Position numbers and translations under genes: made by a program. A DNA stretch of 64,000 nt, taken from the NCBI GenBank assembly GCA_964576685.1, contig CAZNVC010000001.1, positions 8,912 through 72,911 on the forward strand, read 5' to 3'. The notes under the pieces were generated by a model. That model had not been told where the DNA came from. It searched no databases and saw only the letters and a list, made by a program, of their open reading frames with translations. Positions 55,770 to 63,729 of the stretch are shown here, one piece after another. This DNA is from UBA11704 sp964576685 (GTDB taxonomy: Bacteria > Patescibacteriota > Minisyncoccia > Phycocordibacterales > UBA5272). Position 1 is the first letter of the stretch. The number at the start of each line of letters is the position of its first letter.

Positions 55770-58043
55770 ATGATTCACAAAACACTTACTGTAGAAGGAA
55801 TGCATTGTGCGAGTTGTGCATCCATCATCACAAAAAAAGTTTCGAAGCTTGAAGGTGTCGAGGACATTAACGTGAACTTCGCAACAGAAAAAGCGACTGT
55901 CACCTTTGACCCTACACTAGTAACACTTCAGGCAATGAACACTGAGATTACAAAACTTGGTTACACTTTTGTTGATAAAGAAAGTGAGAACGAAAACAAC
56001 AGTGATGATGCCTCTTATGATAGGGTTCACGAACCGAAGAATAAAAAAGAAGAAGACCTTAATGCAATGAAAGCAAAGATGCTGTTTGTAGTGCCAATTG
56101 CGCTTACTTTTTTTCTACTCATGATGTGGGATATTCTTGCGAAACTATTCGTTGATATTCCTAACCTCCCAATTCCTGAGACACTCTTTACCACCATTTC
56201 TATGGTGATATCGACAGTGGTACTCTTCTGGATTGGACAACCATTTCTCGAAGGAGTGATGAGATTCATAAAGTATCGTGTTGCCAACATGGACACACTT
56301 ATCGGTATAGGGACACTCACTGCATATCTCTATAGTGTTAGTATCACCTTACTCCCTCAAGTGCGTCTCCGCTTTAATCTTCCTCTCTACACATACTTTG
56401 ATGTCACCATTGTTGTTATCGGATTTGTGCTGTTAGGAAAATACCTCGAAGCAAGATCGAAGCTTCGTACAGGAGAAGCAGTTGAAAAATTAATTGGACT
56501 TCAGGCAAAGACTGCGCTTGTTGTTCGTGATGGTGTCGAGATGGAACTACCATTACAGGATGTTGTAGTTGGAGATCGTATCATCGTGAAGCCTGGAACA
56601 AAAATCCCTGTTGATGGAGTGATTATCGATGGCTCATCATCTATCGATGAATCAATGATTACCGGTGAACCTATTCCAGTTGATAAACATATTGGTGATA
56701 CAGTTGTCGGAGCAACGATCAACAAACAAGGAAGTTTCGTCTTTCAGTCTACAAAGATTGGCAAAGATACCCTTCTTGCACAGATTATAAAAATGGTCGA
56801 GGATGCGGAAGGATCAAAGGCACCAATCCAGGCTCTCGCAGATAGAGTATCGGGAATTTTCGTCCCAGTTGTGCTCATTCTTGCGTGTGTTTCGCTTTTT
56901 ATGTGGCTTACTGTTGGAACTCTCATGCTTGGATTTTCTACGGCACTCTCCTACGGCATTGTATCGTTCGTGGGAGTTCTTGTAATTGCATGTCCGTGCG
57001 CACTTGGACTCGCTACGCCAACCGCGATTATTGTTGGCGTCGGCAAAGGCGCAGAACATGGCATTCTCATAAAAAACGCAGAAGCACTCGAGTTACTGAG
57101 CAAAGTAGATACAGTTGTGTTTGATAAAACAGGAACGATTACACGAGGAACTCCTGAGGTGACTGATATTATTTCGCTTGATACATCGTGGACTGTAACA
57201 CAACTGCTCGAGATGTCAGCAAGTGTCGAAAAACTTTCTGAACATCCTCTTGCACATGCTCTTGTGAAGAAAGCAGAAAAAGAACACTGTGCGCTCAAAA
57301 ACGTCGAGAACTTCTCTGCGCAAGAAGGTGTTGGGGTTACTGGTACTATTGGAAACGATACTATTACCATTCATAAGCCACACTCCTCCGAGAAAGAACT
57401 AGGCACAGTTAAAGCGTTACAAGAGCAAGGGAAGACGGTGGTGGTCGTCACAATCAACTCACTACAAGTAGGGCTTATAGCGCTTAGTGATACATTAAAA
57501 GAAGAGGCGGTAAAAGCGGTGAAAGAACTTCATAGACAAGGACTAAAGGTAGTACTCCTTACTGGTGACAATCACCTCTCAGCACAGTACATCGCCAAGC
57601 AAGCACATATCGACACTGTGATAGCAGAAGTATTACCAGAAGAAAAAGCAGGAAAAATTAGAGAGTTGCAAGCACACGGAAAGAAGGTGGTAATGGTAGG
57701 TGATGGTATCAATGATGCCCCCGCCCTTATGGTGGCAGATGTTGGTATCGCAATGGGAACAGGGACTGATATTGCAATTGAGTCTGCAGGTATCACCCTT
57801 CTTGGTGGCGATATCACAAAAGTAGTTAAAGCAATTAAACTTTCCACAATAACCATGAGAGGAATACAGCAGAATCTTTTCTTTGCATTCGTGTATAACA
57901 TCATAGGCATTCCGCTTGCAGGAGGATTATTCTACCCCCTCTTTGGATGGTTGCTGTCCCCTGTTTTTGCAGGCCTCGCAATGGCGATGTCATCGGTATC
58001 TGTCGTGTCGAACTCACTTCGTATTAAAACTAAAAAATTATAA
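55770..58043 (+). CDS. copA: Copper-exporting P-type ATPase
   Basis: 757 residues. One N-terminal HMA domain (GMHCASC, C13/C16), eight membrane helices, phosphatase loop MITGEP, metal-site CPC in VIACPCALGLATPTA, phosphorylation motif DKTGTITRG, HP motif SEHPLAHA, and hinge VGDGINDAPAL. The pattern identifies a P1B-1 Cu(I) exporter. It is the central enzyme of the operon; the HMA protein immediately downstream (3 bases) may deliver or receive copper. Confidence 0.96.
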   Translation: MIHKTLTVEGMHCASCASIITKKVSKLEGVEDINVNFATEKATVTFDPTLVTLQAMNTEITKLGYTFVDKESENENNSDDASYDRVHEPKNKKEEDLNAMKAKMLFVVPIALTFFLLMMWDILAKLFVDIPNLPIPETLFTTISMVISTVVLFWIGQPFLEGVMRFIKYRVANMDTLIGIGTLTAYLYSVSITLLPQVRLRFNLPLYTYFDVTIVVIGFVLLGKYLEARSKLRTGEAVEKLIGLQAKTALVVRDGVEMELPLQDVVVGDRIIVKPGTKIPVDGVIIDGSSSIDESMITGEPIPVDKHIGDTVVGATINKQGSFVFQSTKIGKDTLLAQIIKMVEDAEGSKAPIQALADRVSGIFVPVVLILACVSLFMWLTVGTLMLGFSTALSYGIVSFVGVLVIACPCALGLATPTAIIVGVGKGAEHGILIKNAEALELLSKVDTVVFDKTGTITRGTPEVTDIISLDTSWTVTQLLEMSASVEKLSEHPLAHALVKKAEKEHCALKNVENFSAQEGVGVTGTIGNDTITIHKPHSSEKELGTVKALQEQGKTVVVVTINSLQVGLIALSDTLKEEAVKAVKELHRQGLKVVLLTGDNHLSAQYIAKQAHIDTVIAEVLPEEKAGKIRELQAHGKKVVMVGDGINDAPALMVADVGIAMGTGTDIAIESAGITLLGGDITKVVKAIKLSTITMRGIQQNLFFAFVYNIIGIPLAGGLFYPLFGWLLSPVFAGLAMAMSSVSVVSNSLRIKTKKL

Positions 58044-58046
58044 TCT

Positions 58047-59060
58047 ATGAAAACCTACACCTTTCACGTTTCTGGCACACATTGTGCATCATGCAAAATC
58101 TTAATTGAAGATATTTTAGGTGAACAGCCTGGTATCACACACGTTCATGTTGACCTGAAACAACAAATAGTACACCTCGATGCAGATGAAGCTAATGAAC
58201 ACGCTCTTGCAAAAAAGCTTTCAGAAAAAATAGAAGGGAACGGCTACACTCTCTCGGTAAAACCTATCGCAGAAGAGAAGATACATGACACGACCCTTCT
58301 TCAGGCGATACCTATTGGACTCTTTTTTCTTGCTCTTTTCTTTCTACTCCAGAAGTCAGGCATACTTAACTTCGGCATCGGAGGAAAGACAACTCCAGTT
58401 ACTAGTTTCTTAGTTGGTCTTATTGCGTCAGTCTCGAGCTGTCTTGCCATCGTTGGCGGTCTTGTGCTTTCATTCTCTGCAAAGATTACTGAGGACAATA
58501 AAAATACTCGTGGTAACAAAAAACAATTATATCTCTTTCATATAGGGAGGCTACTAAGTTTCGGTATCTTAGGCGGAGTCCTTGGACTCATTGGGAAAGA
58601 GCTTGGTGTTAATTATATTTTCTCATCACTCCTTGGGCTCCTCGCTTCACTCATTATGATCACGCTTGGTCTTACCCTTACCGGCATCTTTAAGAAAAGT
58701 AAATTCACACTTCCATCAGGAATATTTAAGTTATTTAGAAATGTCGAGAATCACACATTCACCCCACTTCTTCTTGGTGTAGGAACGTTCTTTCTTCCGT
58801 GTGGCTTCACTCAGTCTATGCAAGTTGCTGCGCTTTCTAGTGGCACGTTCATTTCAGGAAGTCTTATCATGCTCTTCTTCGCACTCGGCACACTCCCGAT
58901 GCTTTCACTCCTTTCATTTGGATCTGCATCATTTGCACATTCAAGTTATGCACCACTCTTCTTTAAGTCAGCAGGAATTGTCGTGACTGGACTCGGCATA
59001 TTCGCATTTCTTACAGGGCTTGCAGGCTTAGGTATTATTAATCCCCTCTTTACTCTATAA
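58047..59060 (+). CDS. HMA domain fused to SafE/UreH-type membrane protein
   Basis: 337 residues. An N-terminal heavy-metal domain has GTHCASC (C13, C16), followed by about six helices of the sulfite-exporter/UreH transmembrane type. It includes GLIASVSSCLAIVGGLVLSFS and FFLPCGFTQSMQVAALSSG, the paired Cys/Pro motifs of the family. This domain order is known from copper operons and suggests transport of copper or reducing equivalents across the membrane. Confidence 0.85.
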   Translation: MKTYTFHVSGTHCASCKILIEDILGEQPGITHVHVDLKQQIVHLDADEANEHALAKKLSEKIEGNGYTLSVKPIAEEKIHDTTLLQAIPIGLFFLALFFLLQKSGILNFGIGGKTTPVTSFLVGLIASVSSCLAIVGGLVLSFSAKITEDNKNTRGNKKQLYLFHIGRLLSFGILGGVLGLIGKELGVNYIFSSLLGLLASLIMITLGLTLTGIFKKSKFTLPSGIFKLFRNVENHTFTPLLLGVGTFFLPCGFTQSMQVAALSSGTFISGSLIMLFFALGTLPMLSLLSFGSASFAHSSYAPLFFKSAGIVVTGLGIFAFLTGLAGLGIINPLFTL

Positions 59061-59068
59061 TACACATT

Positions 59069-59512
59069 ATGAAAAACAGTACAGCAATTATTATCGGACT
59101 ACTTATTATCACCGGCACATGGTTTCTTACTACTCGTGACACACGTGGAAGCGAAGTGGGTACTCCAACAATGAACTTCCCAAAGGGATCAGAACCGAAA
59201 AAAAATGATACAGGTGCAACTTCCGAAAATAGTGTTATAAAAGACGGCATTCAATACATCACCATCAATGTTCGCGGAGGGTATTCACCGCGCTCATCAA
59301 CTGCAAAAGCAGGTATTCCTACCAAGCTCATTATGAAAACTGATGGAACGTATGACTGTTCTGCTTCACTAGTTATCAAGTCACTTGGTTACAGAAGCAT
59401 GTTGCCAGCAACCGGTGAGACAGTGATCGACGCGGGAACACCAAAGAATGGAGATACTTTGCAAGGTGTGTGTGGTATGGGAATGTATAGTTTTGTAGTG
59501 AAGTTTGGGTAA
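59069..59512 (+). CDS. Exported cupredoxin-like copper protein
   Basis: 147 residues: membrane anchor (AIIIGLLIITGTWFL), a polar linker and a cupredoxin-type domain. It has GGYSPRSSTAKAGIP, TYDCSASLVIKSLG and the end GVCGMGMYSFVVKF. The family usually reads DCSRS...CGMGM; both cysteines and the Met-Gly-Met are kept, giving plausible copper ligands. Last gene of the csoR operon, 8 bases after the previous one. Confidence 0.85.
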   Translation: MKNSTAIIIGLLIITGTWFLTTRDTRGSEVGTPTMNFPKGSEPKKNDTGATSENSVIKDGIQYITINVRGGYSPRSSTAKAGIPTKLIMKTDGTYDCSASLVIKSLGYRSMLPATGETVIDAGTPKNGDTLQGVCGMGMYSFVVKFG

Positions 59513-59537
59513 AGAGGGAAAGGAAATTTTTATTAAG

Positions 59538-60140
59538 TTAGTAAATGATATGCAGCTCTTGCAAAGCTTGTTCTAATTGCTCATTACTACGATATAAAAT
59601 AGGTATATAACCAATATCATTTGCACTCTCTAATGACTTTTTAGAATCATCAATAAAAACTAACTCTTGAGGTTGTATTTTTAGTCTTTCACAGAGAAGC
59701 ATAAAAATTTCTGGTTGAGGTTTCTGATAACCAACTTCACTAGAAATAATAATTTCATTAAAAAGTTCTGTAAGGCTTTGTGTTTGTAATTTTTCTCGTA
59801 AATGTGGAGGGTAATTACTTATAAGCGCTATTGTGTAGTTTGGTTTAAGTTTTTTTATTATTTCAACCAAACCACTATTAACTTTTTTTGAAAGAGCATT
59901 GAGACGCATTATTTCTTGTATCTGTACGATTTGTTCTTGCGATGCGCCCAACTTTTCAACTGTTAAAAGTGCTACTTCGTTCCATGACTTTCCTTCAACA
60001 TTACAAAGATAATTTAGAGAATGATATACTGATGACCATTCTTCTAAAGAAATATTCATGTATTCTGTTATTTCATCAATAATGTTACGTTCAGCTATTT
60101 CTAGAACACCAGCATAATCAAAAGCAATTGCAGAAATCAT
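59538..60140 (-). CDS. HAD-superfamily hydrolase
   Basis: 200 residues from the ATG at 60140. Motif I is FDYAGVL (nucleophile Asp; the second Asp of D-x-D is Ala), motif II ISNYPPHL, the conserved Lys lies in GYQKPQPEIF, and motif III VFIDDSKKSLESA. Without the second Asp of motif I it may act as a dehalogenase-like or epoxide-hydrolase-type HAD, or be a phosphatase with altered mechanism. A TAAAAT box is seven bases before the ATG. It stands alone, convergent with the copper operon. Confidence 0.82.
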   Translation of the reverse strand: MISAIAFDYAGVLEIAERNIIDEITEYMNISLEEWSSVYHSLNYLCNVEGKSWNEVALLTVEKLGASQEQIVQIQEIMRLNALSKKVNSGLVEIIKKLKPNYTIALISNYPPHLREKLQTQSLTELFNEIIISSEVGYQKPQPEIFMLLCERLKIQPQELVFIDDSKKSLESANDIGYIPILYRSNEQLEQALQELHIIY

Positions 60141-60221
60141 GTTTGTAATTTTAACACAACTGAAACATTTACGTATGATGTCGGTTGCTACAACTTTGGA
60201 GCTATATTGAAGCAAGAAAGA

Positions 60222-60251
60222 AAAAAGCCCCGATCTGTGTCGGGGTTTTTA
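60222..60251. terminator. Terminator of exported orphan
   Basis: AAAAGCCCCGA and TCGGGGTTTTT pair around a six-base loop and carry T runs on both strands. Confidence 0.8.
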
Positions 60252-60256
60252 TTGTA

Positions 60257-60703
60257 TTACTTGAAAGTGTCATTGTACGTTATTCCAAAAGGAAGACCTA
60301 AGCGTGCAAACGAAGATTTTTCCCAGGGTTCACCTTCCTTCGTGTAGACCTCCTGACCATTTCGAAGATCGAAGGCTATGAGTTTTTTGTCAGTACCCTG
60401 TTGGGTAACCCAAGGGAAAACATCCTGCTGCAAAATACAATGGACCTGAAACTGATGCTTGTCAGTTTTGGTCTTCAGTATTACCACCTGACCTTTCGGG
60501 ACGGTGAAGAATGCACCCGAGCTGGTCGGCTTACTGTAAGGGACAGGTTGCGAATTTCCACAACTTGCTCGACCATCCAGGCACTGGACATTCTCGACAA
60601 CATATCCAATCGGATTAATAGAGCAAGCAGGAAAAACTTGCTGTGCCTGAGCGGTCGACGTAACCGCAACAAATGCAAAGAGCAAGAAAACAAACGTATC
60701 CAT
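60257..60703 (-). CDS. Secreted SD-led orphan protein
   Basis: 148 residues with a clear signal peptide (FVFLLFAFVAVTSTAQA-Q). The mature domain has four cysteines (FPACSIN, VQCLDGRASC, HCILQQ) and strand-rich sequence such as GAFFTVPKGQVVILKTKTDKHQF. AAAGGAG precedes the ATG by six bases and a TTGACT promoter lies upstream, so it belongs to the second style of genes. No family recognised; it is released or surface bound. Confidence 0.65.
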   Translation of the reverse strand: MDTFVFLLFAFVAVTSTAQAQQVFPACSINPIGYVVENVQCLDGRASCGNSQPVPYSKPTSSGAFFTVPKGQVVILKTKTDKHQFQVHCILQQDVFPWVTQQGTDKKLIAFDLRNGQEVYTKEGEPWEKSSFARLGLPFGITYNDTFK

Positions 60704-60748
60704 GACAACTCCTTTATGTGAAGATCACCACTGGGAAAAGCTATACAC

Positions 60749-60776
60749 AGTATACCATTAATATTGTTTTAGTCAA
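60749..60776 (-). promoter_or_regulatory. Promoter of the secreted orphan
   Basis: On the minus strand TTGACT (60771-60776), 16 bases, TATACT (60749-60754); leader of about 40 bases with AAAGGAG. Confidence 0.7.
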
Positions 60777-60868
60777 TCCCTTGTTCTATTTGTCGAGAAA
60801 CGGCGGCAGAAATAGTGATAGGCACGATTCATTTAAGTAATGGGTGTCATTATGATGAATACAGACAT

Positions 60869-60993
60869 CTAGGGGTCGCTTCGACCCTGTGGAGGATTCA
60901 ATCACGAATCTGCCTCGCTACGTCTGCATGCCGAAGGCAGGCTCAAAGCAGATTCCCGACCCGCACACGAACATGAAACAGTTCATGTTCTTT
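60869..60993. other. Structured non-coding stretch upstream of the tRNA-Val hairpin
   Basis: AGGGGTCG-CTT-CGACCCT, then GAATCTGC with GCAGATTC enclosing a GCCGAAGGC hairpin, then GAACATGAA/TTCATGTTC. The string GTGGAGGATTC resembles the tRNA 3' segment TAGAGGATTC. No gene is visible between 60777 and 61040. Confidence 0.45.
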
Positions 60994-61050
60994 CTGTCCA
61001 CCAACAAAAATGACACGGATTACCGTGCTCGTTTTTGTACTGGTGGACAG
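60994..61050 (-). repeat. Hairpin with inverted copy of the tRNA-Val 3' end
   Basis: CTGTCCACCA (60994-61003) is the exact complement of the tRNA-Val 3' end including CCA (61041-61050). Between them ACAAAAA pairs with TTTTTGT and CACGG with CCGTG around TAAT. A nascent transcript could fold the tRNA 3' end into this hairpin in place of the acceptor stem. Confidence 0.75.
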
Positions 61051-61116
61051 TAGAGGATTCGAACCTCTGACATCTACAACGTCAATGTAGCGCTCTACCA
61101 ACTGAGCTAACCGTCC
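61041..61116 (-). tRNA. tRNA-Val (GAC anticodon)
   Basis: 76 nt including an encoded CCA. Acceptor GGACGGT with ACTGTCC, D arm GCTC-AGTTGGTA-GAGC, anticodon stem-loop CTACA-TTGACGT-TGTAG, T arm AGAGG-TTCGAAT-CCTCT. All stems are regular. Confidence 0.95.
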
Positions 61117-61226
61117 CTATGATCTACTAGTATACTATATAACACCAATTTTGAAAAAGTAAAATAATATGGTATTATATCGCGTACCGGTGATACTTTT
61201 TATTAAAAGGGTTTCACTATAAAGAC

Positions 61227-61301
61227 GGCCCCATCGTCTATCGGTTAGGACATCGGCTTTTCATGCCGGTAAGCGGAGTTCGACTCTCCGTGGGGTCACC
61301 A
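61227..61301 (+). tRNA. tRNA-Glu (TTC anticodon)
   Basis: 75 nt with encoded CCA. Acceptor GGCCCCA with TGGGGTC, anticodon stem-loop TCGGC-TTTTCAT-GCCGG, T arm CGGAG-TTCGACT-CTCCG. A TATACT-free AT-rich promoter region lies upstream (GATACT at 61192-61197 may be the -10). The Nudix gene starts three bases after the CCA. Confidence 0.95.
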
Positions 61302-61304
61302 CTT

Positions 61305-61832
61305 ATGGAATACAAGGAATTTCTCGGAAAGGATGTGCAACTCTCAGCACTACAATCAGGATTTATTGATACAGAAGATTACACAACAATACACAAAAAT
61401 AATATTGTGGTATGTCATGATGTTTTCATCAAGTGCACACACAATGATAAGACAGGATTCCTTCTCATGAAGAGGCTTATGTCTCCTGCAAAGGATGCTT
61501 ACTACCCTGTTGGAGGAAGAGTGTTACGTGGAATAACTGCCGAAGAATCGCTGAGAAAAAAAGCCCTTGATGAATGCTCTTTGAAACTCTCCAATATTCG
61601 CTACCTCACCACCGGAAGAACTATTTTTAAAGAAGAACCTTTTGGCCACGGTAAAGGAACTGACACCATTAACTTAATTTTTATCGCAGACGGAGAAGGA
61701 ATGCTCTCACTTAATCATGATCACGAGACGCCTCTTATTATTACAAAGGAACTTTACCCTACGCTACGAGAGACACTCGATCCATACGTACAAACATATC
61801 TCGATTATATTGATGAAAAGAATCTGTGGTAA
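61305..61832 (+). CDS. Nudix-fold protein, GDP-mannose hydrolase-like
   Basis: 175 residues. YYPVGGRVLRGITAEESLRKKALDECSL replaces the classical Nudix box; the G-x5-E and R-E-x2-E-E positions are mostly lost. This is the form known from GDP-mannose mannosyl hydrolases (P-G-G-R-V-x-x-x-E-x-L-x-x-A). The flanking strands (IVVCHDVFIKCTHNDKTGFLLMKR) fit that fold. The ATG is three bases after tRNA-Glu and no separate promoter is visible, so the mRNA would be released by tRNA 3' processing with almost no leader. Confidence 0.72.
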   Translation: MEYKEFLGKDVQLSALQSGFIDTEDYTTIHKNNIVVCHDVFIKCTHNDKTGFLLMKRLMSPAKDAYYPVGGRVLRGITAEESLRKKALDECSLKLSNIRYLTTGRTIFKEEPFGHGKGTDTINLIFIADGEGMLSLNHDHETPLIITKELYPTLRETLDPYVQTYLDYIDEKNLW

Positions 61833-61873
61833 ATAGAGAGAAGCATGACCTTCGGTCGCGCTTCTCTCTATTT
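61831..61873. terminator. Terminator between the Nudix gene and rlmH
   Basis: AAATAGAGAGAAGC and GCTTCTCTCTATTT pair around TGACC-TTCG-GTCG; one interior mismatch. Confidence 0.75.
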
Positions 61874-61901
61874 AGCATTTTCTTTCCCCTCTCACCAGCC
61901 C

Positions 61902-62348
61902 TTATTCATGATGATATTTTTCTCCTTTAATAATCGTAAGAGCTCTATAGAGTTGTTCTAGCACGATCACACGTACAAGCATATGAGGAAACACGAGCGA
62001 CGAGAGTTTCCAGACGTAGTTTGCTCGAACGACCACATTTTCAGAAACACCATACGCCCCACCAATGATAAAGACCATCCTTCGCACAGAATCCACCATT
62101 CTATTTTCAATCAACTCAGCGAGAACTTCACTTTTAATATCTTTCCCCTTTTCATCGAGAAGTACTACGTAGTCTTCTTTCTTAAGAAGTGAAAGGATCT
62201 TCTCTCCCTCTTTCTCTTTCGTAACTTCATGTGGCACATATATCCATTCAAGAGGAAGATATCTCAGTAATCTAAGTTCAAAATACTTCACCATATCCGC
62301 GATCACTTCATCCTTTTCTTTTCCAACACTAAGAATCACCAATTTCAT
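61902..62348 (-). CDS. rlmH: 23S rRNA pseudouridine-1915 N3-methyltransferase
   Basis: 148 residues from the ATG at 62348, SPOUT fold. YVVLLDEKGKDI, FIIGGAYGVSENV (knot glycines) and the C-terminal MLVRVIVLEQLYRALTIIKGEKYHHE are diagnostic. It methylates pseudouridine 1915 of helix 69 on assembled 70S ribosomes. A TAGAGT box lies seven bases before the ATG. It is divergent from tsaD. Confidence 0.94.
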   Translation of the reverse strand: MKLVILSVGKEKDEVIADMVKYFELRLLRYLPLEWIYVPHEVTKEKEGEKILSLLKKEDYVVLLDEKGKDIKSEVLAELIENRMVDSVRRMVFIIGGAYGVSENVVVRANYVWKLSSLVFPHMLVRVIVLEQLYRALTIIKGEKYHHE

Positions 62349-62432
62349 GTTCCTCACTCTACCGCATAATAAAAGTAATTACAATGCACTCATCTACACC
62401 ACATACCCCGTCTCTGCTATACTGTAGCCATT

Positions 62433-63614
62433 ATGATTCTTCTGGCAATTGAAACAAGCTGTGACGAAACAGCAATTTCTCTCGTAAAGCGTGTTCGTGG
62501 TAAGCAGGTACGATTCGAGACACTTTCTCATAAAGTGCTTTCACAGATTGATCTTCATGCAGAGTATGGTGGAGTATTCCCTGCGCTTGCTAAACGTGAA
62601 CACACAAAAGCTATCACCCAACTCATTGCTGAAGCCCTCGAAGAGGCAGAACTTCTTGTTGAAAGAACTAACACCTACCACATACCAAATGCTGAACGTA
62701 AAAAACTAGACACCCTTCTTGAACGTGAACCGGAGATGCTTTCCGCGATGAAAGTACTCTTTGAAGGAATCCAAAAACCAGCAATCGATGCAATAGCGGT
62801 CACCCAAGGACCAGGACTCGAACCAGCACTGTGGGTTGGTATCAACGCAGCACTTGCACTACATATGCTTTGGGATATTCCTGTATATCCAATCAACCAC
62901 ATGGAAGGACATATTGTTGCTGGTCTTATTTCTGTTGCTGATGATGTGTATGAAGTTTCTGATATTGATCTCCCTGCGTGCGCACTTCTCATCTCTGGAG
63001 GACATACAGAACTCGTTCATGTTCCAAAACTACGCTCCTATAAAGTAATAGGAAAAACTCGCGATGATGCTGTCGGTGAAGCCTTTGATAAGGCAGCGAG
63101 AATGCTTGGACTCCCTTACCCTGGAGGGCCCGAAATCTCTCGTCTTGCAGAACATGCAAGAAAAGAAGGGTTGGTAGTCGACGAGGACTTACGTCTTCCT
63201 CGACCAATGCTTCATAGTGGTGATCTCAACTTTTCTTTCAGTGGCCTTAAAACTGCAGTACTTACAAGAACAAAGAAGCGTTCTCCTCTTGATGAACGAG
63301 CAAAGAAAATGATTGCGCTTGAATTCGAAAATGCAGTAACCGATGTTCTTGTAGCAAAAGTTCGACAAGCAATGTACGAAACAAGAGCCAAGACACTTAT
63401 TGTCGGTGGTGGAGTGAGCGCTAACTCGCACATTCGTTTTGCACTGAAACATTTAGCAGAAGCAGAGGGTTTTAGTCTTTTTATTCCTAACAGAAATCTC
63501 TCTACAGACAACGGTATCATGATTGCTTCAACAGGTCTCCTTCATATAGCTCACGATGAGTCACCAAAGGTAAAGTTACAAGCAAATGGTAACTGGTCAG
63601 TAGGAGAATGCTAG
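62433..63614 (+). CDS. tsaD: tRNA threonylcarbamoyladenosine transferase TsaD
   Basis: 393 residues, ASKHA fold. It opens LLAIETSCDETAISLV; the metal histidines are H156 and H160 in HMEGH; CALLISGGHTELVH and FSGLKTA follow. TsaD with TsaB, TsaC and TsaE makes t6A37 of ANN-decoding tRNAs. An insertion of about 40 residues (73-113, LLVERTNTYHIP...) separates KREH from the AVTQGPGLEPAL strand, making the protein longer than the usual 340. TATACT with TGC (62418-62423) is nine bases before the ATG. Confidence 0.94.
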   Translation: MILLAIETSCDETAISLVKRVRGKQVRFETLSHKVLSQIDLHAEYGGVFPALAKREHTKAITQLIAEALEEAELLVERTNTYHIPNAERKKLDTLLEREPEMLSAMKVLFEGIQKPAIDAIAVTQGPGLEPALWVGINAALALHMLWDIPVYPINHMEGHIVAGLISVADDVYEVSDIDLPACALLISGGHTELVHVPKLRSYKVIGKTRDDAVGEAFDKAARMLGLPYPGGPEISRLAEHARKEGLVVDEDLRLPRPMLHSGDLNFSFSGLKTAVLTRTKKRSPLDERAKKMIALEFENAVTDVLVAKVRQAMYETRAKTLIVGGGVSANSHIRFALKHLAEAEGFSLFIPNRNLSTDNGIMIASTGLLHIAHDESPKVKLQANGNWSVGEC

Positions 63615-63650
63615 GGATAGGGAATAGTTGTTAGGGTCTAGGGGCTAGTA
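63612..63650 (+). repeat. Heptad array beginning at the tsaD stop
   Basis: TAG occurs at 63612 (the stop codon), 63618, 63625, 63632, 63639 and 63646; the last five are at exact 7-base steps. A second short array (63875, 63882, 63889) lies near the window end. Confidence 0.7.
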
Positions 63651-63681
63651 AAAAAATACTTAACAACATATACCCGAGAGA

Positions 63682-63729
63682 AAGGCAAAAGAAAGAGCGA
63701 CCCCGTCGGGATCGCTCTTTCTTTTGCCT
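63682..63729. terminator. Long bidirectional terminator after tsaD
   Basis: AGGCAAAAGAAAGAGCGA and TCGCTCTTTCTTTTGCCT pair around CCCC-GTC-GGGA; an 18-bp outer stem. Confidence 0.85.
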
